Origin: Streptomyces sp. NBC_00572
Lineage (GTDB): Bacteria > Actinomycetota > Actinomycetes > Streptomycetales > Streptomycetaceae
Assembly: GCF_026341815.1 (NCBI RefSeq)
Contig: NZ_JAPENX010000001.1
Coordinates: 6,386,001-6,450,000, forward strand
Length of the DNA: 64,000 bases
Direction: 5' to 3'
The translations under genes were made by a program, and so were the position numbers. Positions 24,553 to 32,936 of this stretch are shown here, one piece after another; within the stretch, counting starts at the first letter, position 1; the number at the start of each line of letters is the position of its first letter. Below the pieces are notes generated by a model, which worked only from the letters and a program-made list of their open reading frames with translations, was not told the origin of the DNA and made no database searches.

Positions 24553-26103
24553 TCAGCTCCTCTCGGGCGCCGCGGCGGTGTCCTCGCCCTGCGTCGTCGC
24601 CGCAGTGCCCTCGTCCTGCGTCTTCGGGCGGGTCTGCAGGAAGAGCGGGGTCCGCGGGATGTTCTGCGCGTCCTGGTGGAACGGGTTGCGCTTGTTCTTC
24701 AGCGACAGGTACATGGTGCGGCGGGCGCGCGCCTTCTCCTCGTCGGAGTAGAAGAGGAAGGCGATGTTGCCCGCGTTCTCGCGGCCGACCTCCGTGAGGG
24801 TGACGTCCTCGTCGGTCTCCACGGCGTAGCCGCCCTCGACCAGCCAGTCGATCTCCCGGCGGTACTTCTCGAAGTTGGCGACGTCCGCCTTCCGCACCGT
24901 CCCGAAGACCGGGAAGAAGACCATGACCCGGTTCTCGACCTCGTCCTCGCTGCAGATGCGGCCCTGCTCGATCGGGATGATCCCGGCCTCGACCTCCCGC
25001 ATCCACCGCTCGACGTCGGTGTGGTTCCGGTAGCTGCGCTCGCCCATGTAGTTCTCGGCGGCGGGGCCGATCCCGAGGGTGTAGCTGGCGCGGTAACCGT
25101 TGCCGCCGCAGGCGTGGTTGAGACCGATCTCGCCCGGGTCGTCGAGGTGGGTGAAGAAGTTGATCAGGAGCTGCTTGTCGTAGCCGTACCCCGCGAGGCC
25201 GTCCTTGATCTGCCGGTACTGCTCGCGCTCGATGGCGCCCGACGGCTTGACGTCGGCGACCTTGCCCGCCCGGATCTGCTGGTCGAGCCGGGTGCCCTCC
25301 CACTGGTTGAAGCGGTACGTCTGCACGAAGCTGGGGCGCAGCTCGGCGCAGATGCCCTGGAGGTCCTTGGCGAGGACCTCGTCGTCCTGCCCCGGCAGGT
25401 TGTACATGAGGTCGAGCGCGAAGGTCCGGATGCCGGCCTTGCGGATGTTCTCGGCGGTCTGGTGGACCTGCTCGACGGTGGCCTTGATGGTGAGCTTCTT
25501 GCGGATCTCCGGGTCGAGCGTCTGCACGCCGAAGGAGATGCGGGTGATGCCGAGCGACTTCAGCATCTCGATGTAGCCGTCCTTGGAGAGCCCGAGCGGG
25601 CTGCCCTCCAGGGAGATGCCGTCGGCCTCGCTGAGGTCGAACTCGCGGTGCACGGCCTCCAGGATGGTGGCCATGGAGTCCTGTTCGAGCGCGGAGGGCG
25701 TACCGCCGCCGAACTGGACGTACTTGATCTTCGTCCCCTGGAAGTACTTCGAGCGGGCGTTGCGCTCGATCTCCTTCACCATCGCCTGGACGAAGCGCTT
25801 CTGCCGCTCGCCCTGGTACTTCGCCGCGGACTCCTTGAAGCACGCGCAGAAGTTGCAGAACGCCTCGCAGAACGGGATGTGGAAGTAGAGCAGGATGTCG
25901 GTCTGCTCCGGGTGGGACTGGCGGTCCAGGAAGGAGAAGTACTCCGCCTTCTTCGACTCGTCGTCGAGGGCGTCCTGGAAGGCGCAGATCTTGGGGTAGA
26001 ACCAGGTGACGTTGGTGCGCTTCTCGGGGCTCTCGAACTCGTCCTTCAGATAGAAGTTCGAGTCGAGCCCGAGCATGAAGGGGTTCTCGACGTGGGTCGT
26101 CAT
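24553..26103 (-). CDS. HemN/HemW-like radical SAM enzyme
   Basis: A 516-aa radical SAM protein with the [4Fe-4S] motif CEAFCNFC (CX3CX2C, about residues 79-86), a GGGTPS SAM-binding motif and the HemN-type stretch GVQTLDPEIRKKL. The HemN-like class includes coproporphyrinogen oxidases, HemW and the class C methyltransferases or cyclopropane-forming enzymes of natural-product pathways. A second nearby Cys, in CACFKE, also occurs in HemN-type enzymes. The heme pathway is unlikely here because the neighbours are a ferredoxin (22 bp upstream) and a carrier protein (7 bp downstream). This suggests radical modification of a carrier-bound or free amino acid. The exact reaction cannot be read. Confidence 0.9.
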   Translation of the reverse strand: MTTHVENPFMLGLDSNFYLKDEFESPEKRTNVTWFYPKICAFQDALDDESKKAEYFSFLDRQSHPEQTDILLYFHIPFCEAFCNFCACFKESAAKYQGERQKRFVQAMVKEIERNARSKYFQGTKIKYVQFGGGTPSALEQDSMATILEAVHREFDLSEADGISLEGSPLGLSKDGYIEMLKSLGITRISFGVQTLDPEIRKKLTIKATVEQVHQTAENIRKAGIRTFALDLMYNLPGQDDEVLAKDLQGICAELRPSFVQTYRFNQWEGTRLDQQIRAGKVADVKPSGAIEREQYRQIKDGLAGYGYDKQLLINFFTHLDDPGEIGLNHACGGNGYRASYTLGIGPAAENYMGERSYRNHTDVERWMREVEAGIIPIEQGRICSEDEVENRVMVFFPVFGTVRKADVANFEKYRREIDWLVEGGYAVETDEDVTLTEVGRENAGNIAFLFYSDEEKARARRTMYLSLKNKRNPFHQDAQNIPRTPLFLQTRPKTQDEGTAATTQGEDTAAAPERS

Positions 26104-26125
26104 GGCCTCGGCTCCCGCTCTCTGA

Positions 26126-26419
26126 TCAGGAAGGCTGGCTGGAGGGCTGTCCCTGGGGACCCCGGCTCTCGTGGAGAACCGGGTACTTGGCGCTCATCTC
26201 TCCGTTGATCTCGATCCACTGGAGCTTGTCCTCCGGCAGGTCGACGTCCGCCCAGATGGCCTCGGGCGGGCACTCGGCGACGCACGCGTTGCAGTCGATG
26301 CATTCCTCGGGGTTGATGTAGAGCATCTCGGGGCCCTCGTGAAAACAGCTCACGGGGCAGACGTCCACACAGTCCGTGTACTTGCAGCCGATGCACTCGT
26401 CGGTGACGACGTACGCCAT
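26126..26419 (-). CDS. Ferredoxin with two iron-sulfur cluster motifs
   Basis: A 97-aa bacterial ferredoxin. The N-terminal half has CIGCKYTDCVDVCP, with the spacing of 7Fe (3Fe-4S plus 4Fe-4S) ferredoxins, and the second half has CIDCNACVAECP. A strong ribosome-binding site (GGAGGT) precedes the ATG. It lies directly upstream of the radical SAM gene, so it is the probable electron donor for reductive cleavage of SAM. It also resembles housekeeping FdxA proteins, but its place within this operon argues for a dedicated role. Confidence 0.93.
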   Translation of the reverse strand: MAYVVTDECIGCKYTDCVDVCPVSCFHEGPEMLYINPEECIDCNACVAECPPEAIWADVDLPEDKLQWIEINGEMSAKYPVLHESRGPQGQPSSQPS

Positions 26420-26500
26420 CTTCTCGGTACCTCCGCGATCTGTGTTCCCGGCGGTCGTGACCTTCCCGCCGCGGTTCGTGTCACAGGGGGTGTGACGCCC

Positions 26501-27589
26501 TCAGGCGTGGACCGGCGCGATCTCGGTCAGCCGGCGCATCCAGCCGAAGCGGTCGACCGCCTCGCCCCGGTGGATGCCGTCGAGCAGCCCCCGGAACCGC
26601 GCGGTCACGGGACCGGCCTCCCCGTTGGCGAACCGGTACTCCTCGCCCTGGTGACCGAGCCCGGTCACCGGCGCCACGCCCACCTCGGTGCCGGTGGCGA
26701 AACATTCGGTGACGGTGCCGTCGGCGATGCCCTTGAGGACCTCCGCCAGCTCCACCGGCCGCTCGACGACCGGTGTCCCGGAGTCCCGCGCCAGCTTGAC
26801 GACGGAGTCGCGGGTCACCCCGGGCAGGACGGAACGGTCGAGCGCCGGAGTGGTCAGCACCCCGTCGATCACGAAGAAGGCGTTCAGGTTCCCGATCTGC
26901 TGCACGAAGCGGCCCTGCGGCCCGTCGAGCCACAGCACCTGGTCGTAGCCGTAGTTGGCGGCGACCTCACCGGGCACCACGCCCGCCGCCAGGGACCCGG
27001 CGTCGTTGACGTCACCGGTGCCGCCGGGCCAGGCCCGTACGTAGCCGTCGAGCGTCATCGCCCGGACCGGCTTCCCGGCCGACCCGGTCGGGTCGGCGAC
27101 CCAGGCGAGGACGTAGAAGAGGCAGTGGTCGGCGGGCGAGGGGGCGAGGCCCGTGCCGTCGGCGGCGAGTACGGCCCGCAGGTGCAGGGCCGCGCCGGGC
27201 GTCTCGGGGAGCCACCCCTGGTCCAGCTCCACCAGAGCGCGGACGGAGGTCCACACCCGGTCGAAGTCGACCTGCGGCAGCGCGAGCCGACGGGCTCCGT
27301 TGTTGAGCCGCTTGATGTGGCTGTCAGGGCGGAACACGGCGACCGTGCCGTCCGCAGTCCGGTACGCCGTGAACGTGTCGACGACCGTCTGGCCGGCGAG
27401 CACGGCGGCGGCGGTGGGCCGCAGCGCCGGGATCGCGTCCCGGTCGGCCACGGTCAGTCCCTGCCAGGTACGGCGCTTGCCGGTCCGCATGAAGAAGGCG
27501 TGATCGGTGAGGACCGGCGCGGTCGACCCGTCCGCCTCCGGCCGCGGGCGGGGGGTGGCGGTGGGTGTGACCACCAGTTCGTTGCTCAT
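26501..27589 (-). CDS. BCAT-like protein lacking the PLP-binding lysine
   Basis: A 362-aa homologue of branched-chain aminotransferase with the normal fold order. By ungapped comparison with the other two BCATs in this window, the segment GGTGAAKCGGNYAAS becomes GGTGDVNDAGSLAAG, so the Schiff-base lysine is Asn (codon at 27005-27007). The PLP pyridine-binding Glu of VEELGGMN is also replaced (VQQIGNLN). Other family landmarks remain (GVTRDSVVKLARDSG, ATGTEVGVAPV). It is therefore unlikely to be a normal transaminase and could be a pseudoenzyme subunit of the intact BCAT in the same operon, or an enzyme with new chemistry. The ATG overlaps the ATP-grasp stop codon (ATGA). Confidence 0.9.
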   Translation of the reverse strand: MSNELVVTPTATPRPRPEADGSTAPVLTDHAFFMRTGKRRTWQGLTVADRDAIPALRPTAAAVLAGQTVVDTFTAYRTADGTVAVFRPDSHIKRLNNGARRLALPQVDFDRVWTSVRALVELDQGWLPETPGAALHLRAVLAADGTGLAPSPADHCLFYVLAWVADPTGSAGKPVRAMTLDGYVRAWPGGTGDVNDAGSLAAGVVPGEVAANYGYDQVLWLDGPQGRFVQQIGNLNAFFVIDGVLTTPALDRSVLPGVTRDSVVKLARDSGTPVVERPVELAEVLKGIADGTVTECFATGTEVGVAPVTGLGHQGEEYRFANGEAGPVTARFRGLLDGIHRGEAVDRFGWMRRLTEIAPVHA

Positions 27590-28824
27590 GCGCGGACACC
27601 TTCCTTGTCCTTGAGGACGACACCCTCGATGTCGACCTCGACGTCTCCGATGACCGAGGCGACAAGACGCTCGACCCGGTCGAGGGCTCCCTCGAAGTGG
27701 ATACGGGCGACCCGGTTGCTGAAGATGTCGTCCGGGTCGAGCACCGTGCCCGGCTCCGCCTCCGCGACCAGGTCGCGGAACTCGGCGGCCCCGGTGAACG
27801 GCTCGACACCGGTCAGCGTCCCGGCGTACGGCCCCGGCCGTGAGGTGGTGACGAACGCCAGGCCCGCGCTCACCGGCGACAGCGGCCCCGGCTCGTGCCG
27901 CAGCCCCCGGGCGGCGTCCGCCGCCGCGGCGCACAGGTCCACCCCCGGCCCGGCGAGCACGAGTTCGGGGATGTTGTCACCGGCGAGCCGGGCACCGACC
28001 TCGATCAGCACCGGCCGCCCGTCACGGTCGATCCGGGTCTCGATGTGGAACGGCCCCACCGACAGCTCGAAGGCCTTCACGACCCGCCGGGCGAAGTCCT
28101 CCAGGAGCACGCCGTGCGGCGACTGCGCCGGGGCGGTGGCGATATGACCCATCTCGAAGAAGTCGGGCTCCGCCGAGAGGAACTTGGTGGTGACACTGGC
28201 CAGATGGGGCCCTCCGGCGTCCACCCAGCCGTCCAGGGAGAACTCCGGCCCCTCGACGTACTCCTCGACCAGGGCCGCCCGCCGCGGGTTCGGGTGGAAC
28301 TTCACCTCGCCGGGGCCGTGGACGGTCGCGCAGGCCCGCGCGTACTCCTCCTCGCCACGGCAGAGGCTCACCATCAGACTCCCGCCGCAGTCGACGGGCT
28401 TCACCACGACCGGGAAGGGCAGCGGACAGGAGGCCGCGGACCCCGCCTCCACCAGCACCGAGCGCGGGAAGGCGACATCCCGCTCGGCGCACCACCGGCG
28501 CATCACGTCCTTCTGCCGCACCGCCTCGGCCGCTTCCGCGCCCAGCGCCGGAAGCCCGAGCGCCCTGGCCAGCTCGGCGCTCTCCGGCACCACGTACTCG
28601 AAGCCCGCGACGACCCCGGTGGGCCGCACCCCGGACTCCGCGACGATACGGAGCAGGTCGGGCACGCCCCGGTCGGGATGCCAGTCGACGACGGTCGCGG
28701 CCGCCGCGACCTCCGGCGGCAACAACTCGGGGAACTGGGTGGGGATCAGACAGGGGATCCCCGACGCCACCACCCGGGCGGCGAGCCGGACCCCCGCCGA
28801 CAGGGGCTGGACGACGATCAGCAC
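27586..28824 (-). CDS. ATP-grasp amino acid ligase-like enzyme
   Basis: A 412-aa ATP-grasp protein. It has an N-terminal Rossmann-like part (LIVVQPLSAGVRLAARV) and an ATP-binding core with FPVVVKPVDCGGS and VEEYVEGPEFS. The Mg/phosphate-binding end reads FHIETRI...VLIEVGARLAGDN, and a C-terminal domain is like that of L-amino acid ligases. Such enzymes join a carboxylate to an amine via an acyl phosphate, as BacD does in bacilysin synthesis. The GTG start at 28824 follows the GNAT gene stop by one base. Together with the BacA-like gene, aminotransferase and MFS exporter, the set recalls a bacilysin-like dipeptide pathway, but without the other bac genes. Confidence 0.9.
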   Translation of the reverse strand: MLIVVQPLSAGVRLAARVVASGIPCLIPTQFPELLPPEVAAAATVVDWHPDRGVPDLLRIVAESGVRPTGVVAGFEYVVPESAELARALGLPALGAEAAEAVRQKDVMRRWCAERDVAFPRSVLVEAGSAASCPLPFPVVVKPVDCGGSLMVSLCRGEEEYARACATVHGPGEVKFHPNPRRAALVEEYVEGPEFSLDGWVDAGGPHLASVTTKFLSAEPDFFEMGHIATAPAQSPHGVLLEDFARRVVKAFELSVGPFHIETRIDRDGRPVLIEVGARLAGDNIPELVLAGPGVDLCAAAADAARGLRHEPGPLSPVSAGLAFVTTSRPGPYAGTLTGVEPFTGAAEFRDLVAEAEPGTVLDPDDIFSNRVARIHFEGALDRVERLVASVIGDVEVDIEGVVLKDKEGVRA

Positions 28825-29978
28825 GGCAGGACCTCCGACGACGCTCCGGCGAGGAACCGCTCGTCGTCCCCGAGGAAACCCCAGTCGGGAGCGGGAACGG
28901 GCAGCCGCCGGTCAGAGCGGGACATGAACAGGGTGCGGCGCGCCCGGAGTTCGGCACCCCGCAGTGACTTCGCGCGGTACGAGGTGACCCCGAGGTGTAC
29001 GGCGTCGAGCCCCCGCTCCAGGGCGAGCCGCAGCGGGCCGTACACCGTGGCCTCGAAGTACTCGCCGGAGGCGCCGTGCCCGGCGGCGTAGTCGCAGCCG
29101 AAGACCCGCATGTGCAGGGTGCGGCCGTGGACGATCCCGAGCGCGAACGCGGCCGGCCTGTCCTCGGCGTCGAGCACCTCGGTGATCACCACGTCCTCAC
29201 TCGCGGCACCCTCGGCGCCACCGCCGATGCTCAGACAGCGGCGCAGATAGCGGATCGCGCCCTCCTCGCTCAGCTCCTCGCCGTGCCGGGCCTGCACCTG
29301 CACGACCAGCGGCGCGTACCGCTCCAGATCCGCCGGATCGGCCGCCACGCTCCGCGACCGATAGCCGGCGGCGGCCAGCCGCTTCAGGTCACGGCGCACC
29401 AGCGAACGCCGGGAACCGGGCAGCGCCGCCACGTGCTCGGCGAAGTCCGCACCGCGCAGCCGGACCACGGCCGTCGGCAGACAGGGCGTCGCGACGGTGG
29501 CGAAGCCGGGCAGCGCGGCGAGCGCGTGGGCCTCGTCCTCCGGCAGGTACCACCAGGAGACGTGTCCGGCGCCGCGCTCCTCGGCCCGATCGAGGAGGCG
29601 GTCGCAGAGGGCGGCGAGGAGCCTGCCGCGGTCCCCTTCGGACAGGCCGGGGCCGATCAGCAGCCGGTTGTCGTACCCGGTGCGCGATCCGGCGAGGACC
29701 TGTACGTCGGGGGTGTACCCGAGGAGCGTGGTCTCGTTGTACAGCGGGTTGCTGTCGCCGCCCGACGCCGTGTGGAAGGGCACGAGCCCACCGGTCCGGC
29801 CGCTCGCCCCGTCCTGGCCGACCAGATACGCCGTGTCGAAGCCGCGGTCGCCCTCCTGGGAGACCGTCCAGCGCCGGGACGAGTAGAAACCGCCCTCGTC
29901 CAGCCACGATTCGTCGGTCCCGGCAGGCCCGAGGTGGGAACGCTCTCCCACCACGAAGGGGGTCAGGGTGTCGTCCAT
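28818..29978 (-). CDS. GNAT/FemAB-like acyl or aminoacyl transferase
   Basis: A 386-aa protein with a C-terminal GNAT_6/FemAB-type domain (VITEVLDAEDRPAAFALGIVHG, then GLDAVHLGVTSYRAKSLRG). A preceding segment, PGSRRSLVRRDLKRLAAAGY, is like the FemX helical arm. The family transfers acyl or aminoacyl groups to amines, using CoA thioesters or aminoacyl-tRNA; related proteins are annotated as peptidogalycan biosynthesis proteins. It overlaps the MFS gene by 16 bp and is followed after one base by the ATP-grasp gene. It may attach another amino acid or acyl group to the product. The donor cannot be told from sequence. Confidence 0.8.
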   Translation of the reverse strand: MDDTLTPFVVGERSHLGPAGTDESWLDEGGFYSSRRWTVSQEGDRGFDTAYLVGQDGASGRTGGLVPFHTASGGDSNPLYNETTLLGYTPDVQVLAGSRTGYDNRLLIGPGLSEGDRGRLLAALCDRLLDRAEERGAGHVSWWYLPEDEAHALAALPGFATVATPCLPTAVVRLRGADFAEHVAALPGSRRSLVRRDLKRLAAAGYRSRSVAADPADLERYAPLVVQVQARHGEELSEEGAIRYLRRCLSIGGGAEGAASEDVVITEVLDAEDRPAAFALGIVHGRTLHMRVFGCDYAAGHGASGEYFEATVYGPLRLALERGLDAVHLGVTSYRAKSLRGAELRARRTLFMSRSDRRLPVPAPDWGFLGDDERFLAGASSEVLPC

Positions 29979-31222
29979 GCCTCGTCCTGCCTCTCGGTCG
30001 TGTACGTCCCCCTGGCCAGCACCCAGGTGGCGACGACGCTCAGCACCGCGACCGCGGTGGCCGCCACCGGGGCCGTGGTGAAGAGGAGCAGAAGGGCGGC
30101 GGCGCCCGCGCCGATCGGGATGGTCCCGAAGGCGAACGTCCGGTACACGGCGTTCACCCGGCCCAGCATTCCCTCGGGCGAGACCAGTTGACGTCTCGTC
30201 AGGGAGTGCACGTTGTAGAACGCCATCGCCGCGCCGTACACGAGCATGCTCGCCAGGAAGGCCGCCGCCCCCCAGGCGCCGAAGCCCAGCGACCAGAGCG
30301 CCGCGAGCAGTGCGGCCTGGGAGACGAGCAGCGCCCACACCCAGGACCGGGCGCCGTCCCCGCCGCCGTACCGCGCGGTGGCCCTGGCGCCGATCACACT
30401 GCCGATGCCCGCCGCGCTGAAGCCGAAGCCGAGGAACGCGACCGAGTGGTCCGCCTCCTGCACGACGGCGATGAACAGCACGCTCAGGGCGACCTGTTCG
30501 GCCAGATTGAACAGAGAGCCCGCCGCAACGAGGCGCCGCAGCGGGTCGGACGCCGCGACAGCGGCGAACCCGGCGCGGATGGAGGCGTTCTCCCGGGTGG
30601 CCCGGTTCCGCGAGGGCTTCTGGCGGGCCCGCAGAGCCGCCCCGCCGAAGAGATAGGAGACGGCGTCCAGGGCGACGGCGAGACCCGGGCCGAGGCCCGA
30701 GACGACCAGACCGCCGATGGCCGGACCGGCGGTCTGCGAGACCGCGTTGACGGCCGCCAACTGCCCGTTGGCGCGTGTCAGGTCCTCGGTCTCGACCGTG
30801 TCGGGGACGTACGCGAGAAGGGACGTGTCGAACAGCGCGGTGAACGCGCCGAGCAGCACGGCCGCCGCGAACAGCGTCGCGTAGTTCAGCCACGCGGCCG
30901 CGGCCAGGGTCACGACCAGTCCCAGGACCACGGCCCGCGCGAAGTGGGACGCGTAGAGCAGCGGCGCCCGGTCCCGCAGATCCGCCAGCCTGCCCGCGAA
31001 CGGGGTGACGAGGAGGACGGGAACGAACTGCGCTCCACTCAGCAGTGCGATCTGCGACGGGGACGCCTTCAGGTCGGCGGCGGCGAGCACGGGCAGCGCG
31101 ACCAGGGTCAGTTGCGAACCGGCCGAGGACACCGCCTCGCTCACCATGAGCGCCTGGAAGGCGGCGGGGAGCCGGCCTCGCCGCACCGGCGAGGCCGTGG
31201 TCCGGGCTGTCTTGCGCATCAC
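29963..31222 (-). CDS. MFS transporter, probable product exporter
   Basis: A 419-aa major facilitator superfamily protein of the MFS_3/enterobactin-exporter type with about 12 membrane segments. The loop between segments 2 and 3 carries the family motif FAGRLADLRDRAPLL. It starts with overlapping GTG/ATG codons at the stop of the BacA-like gene and overlaps the next gene, so it is fully embedded in the operon. Export of, and self-protection from, the operon's small-molecule product is the likely role. Confidence 0.92.
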   Translation of the reverse strand: MMRKTARTTASPVRRGRLPAAFQALMVSEAVSSAGSQLTLVALPVLAAADLKASPSQIALLSGAQFVPVLLVTPFAGRLADLRDRAPLLYASHFARAVVLGLVVTLAAAAWLNYATLFAAAVLLGAFTALFDTSLLAYVPDTVETEDLTRANGQLAAVNAVSQTAGPAIGGLVVSGLGPGLAVALDAVSYLFGGAALRARQKPSRNRATRENASIRAGFAAVAASDPLRRLVAAGSLFNLAEQVALSVLFIAVVQEADHSVAFLGFGFSAAGIGSVIGARATARYGGGDGARSWVWALLVSQAALLAALWSLGFGAWGAAAFLASMLVYGAAMAFYNVHSLTRRQLVSPEGMLGRVNAVYRTFAFGTIPIGAGAAALLLLFTTAPVAATAVAVLSVVATWVLARGTYTTERQDEAWTTP

Positions 31223-31803
31223 ACCGTCCCGGTCGTCGAGCCGGTGGCGGCCTTGCCCACGTGCAGCGTGAACACCATCGGGACGGGCCCGAAGTTCTCC
31301 AGGACCCGCAGTCCTTCGGCCTGGGCCGCCCGGCCCGTGGTCACACAGGCGTCGTACTCACCGGCCGCGCAGAGGGCGGCGGCCCGGGAGTTGCTGCTCG
31401 CGAGGGACACGGTGCCCCGGTCGGCCACCAGACAGCTGGGAGCCGGGTGGGAGACGATCGTACGGACGTCGGTGTCGTCCGACCGGCCCGCGAGGACCAT
31501 GTCGTGGGTGTCGAGGATGAAGCTGTCGACCATCTCCAGACGGTGGAGGTTACCGAACACGAGGTCGTGCAGCCGGGGGTAGACGGCGCAGGCGAGTATC
31601 GCCTCGCTCCCGTCGAAGCCCATGACGTCGAGCCCGTCCTCCACCTCGGAGTGGAGCAGCACCGTCCCGGCGACCCCGCGCTCGGCGAACCAGTGGTGCG
31701 CGGCCTTCTCCAGGTTGGTGCCGGAGGGGCCGAGGGTGTGGATTCTGGTGACTCCCGACAGCGTCCCGTCACGGTCGGCCTTCAGCGCCGTGCTGTCGCT
31801 CAT
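31219..31803 (-). CDS. Prephenate dehydratase-like protein, BacA (prephenate decarboxylase) type
   Basis: A 194-aa single-domain protein with the prephenate dehydratase catalytic fold but without the C-terminal ACT domain. The N-terminal TLGPSGTNLEKAAHHWF, the central TIVSHPAP and the later SNSRAAALCAAGEYDACVTT match the layout of BacA, whose equivalents as I recall them are TLGPEGTSSEYAA and IVSHPSP. BacA-like enzymes decarboxylate prephenate without aromatisation, giving dihydro-4-hydroxyphenylpyruvate for bacilysin and related non-aromatic amino acids. The gene overlaps the upstream BCAT by ATGA, so transamination of the resulting keto acid is a natural next step. The fold call is firm; the decarboxylase assignment is moderate. 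Confidence 0.78.
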   Translation of the reverse strand: MSDSTALKADRDGTLSGVTRIHTLGPSGTNLEKAAHHWFAERGVAGTVLLHSEVEDGLDVMGFDGSEAILACAVYPRLHDLVFGNLHRLEMVDSFILDTHDMVLAGRSDDTDVRTIVSHPAPSCLVADRGTVSLASSNSRAAALCAAGEYDACVTTGRAAQAEGLRVLENFGPVPMVFTLHVGKAATGSTTGTV

Positions 31804-32936
31804 GCGTGTCGTCCCTCGCCCTCGATCGTGGCCGCTCCGGCGTTCCCGGTGACCGGGAGCAGCCAGCCGTGCGTGTCAGGTGTACGTGCGTGCTGGACGT
31901 CCAGCAGAGCGGTGCGGAGCCGTTCGGTCACCGGGCCCTCCTTGCCGTCACCGACGATGAGGTCCTGGCCGCCGGTGCCGAGCCGGCCCACGGCGACGAC
32001 GACGCCGGCCGTCCCGCTCGCGAACATCTCGGCGAGGCCGCCGGAGCGGATCCCGTCACGGACCGCGTCGATCGACGTCGGCTCCTCGGAGGCCGGCAGG
32101 CCGAGGTCGTCGGCCAGGGTGAGGAGCGAGTCACGGGTGATGCCCCTCACGATCGTCCCGTCGCACGGTGGTGTGGTCAGCCGGGGCCCGTCCTCGCCGC
32201 GCCAGACGAAGAAGACGTTCATGGTGCTGAGCTCCTCGACCCAGCGGCGTTCCAGACCGTCGAGCCACAGGGCCTCGTCGTACCCGGCGGCCTGGGCCTC
32301 GGTCCTGGTCAGCAGGCTCGCGGCGTAGTTGCCCGCGCACTTCGACTCGCCGGTCCCGCCCCGCACCGCGCGCACCGTCTCCGTCGCGGCGGTCACCGCG
32401 AGCGGACGGAAGTCGCTCCCGAAGCAGGGGTCGGCGGGGTAGGCCAGGAAGACGCACCGGTAGCTGCGCGAGGGCCGGAGCCCCATCTCGGCCTCCGTGG
32501 CAAGCAGCAGCGGCCGGAGGTACAGACTCTGCCCGTACCCGGCGGGCACCCACCGCTCGTCCGCGGCGACCAGCTCGGTACAGGCCCGGGTGAACAGCTC
32601 GACGGGCATCTCGGCCATCGCCAGCCGCGCGGCCGAGCGCCCGAGACGGCGCCCGTGGTCGGCCGCCCGGAACAGGGACACCGATCCGTCCGCGCCCCGG
32701 AAGGCCTTCATGCCCTCGAAGACGGCCTGCCCGTAGTGGAGCCCCAGGGTCGCGGGATCCATCTGCAGCTTGTCGTACGGCTCGATCCGCGGCTCCGACC
32801 AGCCGCTCCCGGACTCCCACTCCACGACGGAGACACGGCCGGTGGAGTGACGGCAGAAGCCGGGGTCCCGGAGGATCCGGTCGAGGCCGGGCGGAACCTG
32901 CGCGCCGGGCACGGCGGACGGGGGTGTCTCAGACAT
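31800..32936 (-). CDS. Branched-chain aminotransferase homologue, intact active site
   Basis: A 378-aa BCAT-class transaminase. The PLP lysine is in GGTGESKCAGNYAASL, the pyridine Glu in VEELSTMN, and the glycine-rich end reads FASGTAGVVVAVG. The start overlaps the DUF6421-like gene by 8 bp and the end overlaps the BacA-like gene by 4 bp. Given that coupling, its substrate may be a prephenate-derived keto acid rather than a branched-chain one. It might also act as the catalytic partner of the lysine-less paralogue three genes downstream. Confidence 0.93.
   Translation of the reverse strand: MSETPPSAVPGAQVPPGLDRILRDPGFCRHSTGRVSVVEWESGSGWSEPRIEPYDKLQMDPATLGLHYGQAVFEGMKAFRGADGSVSLFRAADHGRRLGRSAARLAMAEMPVELFTRACTELVAADERWVPAGYGQSLYLRPLLLATEAEMGLRPSRSYRCVFLAYPADPCFGSDFRPLAVTAATETVRAVRGGTGESKCAGNYAASLLTRTEAQAAGYDEALWLDGLERRWVEELSTMNVFFVWRGEDGPRLTTPPCDGTIVRGITRDSLLTLADDLGLPASEEPTSIDAVRDGIRSGGLAEMFASGTAGVVVAVGRLGTGGQDLIVGDGKEGPVTERLRTALLDVQHARTPDTHGWLLPVTGNAGAATIEGEGRHA

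Noticed and set aside
24553..26103. Coproporphyrinogen dehydrogenase (hemN) as the function of the radical SAM gene
   Set aside because: The motif fits the HemN class, but its tight coupling to a ferredoxin and a carrier protein points to secondary metabolism.
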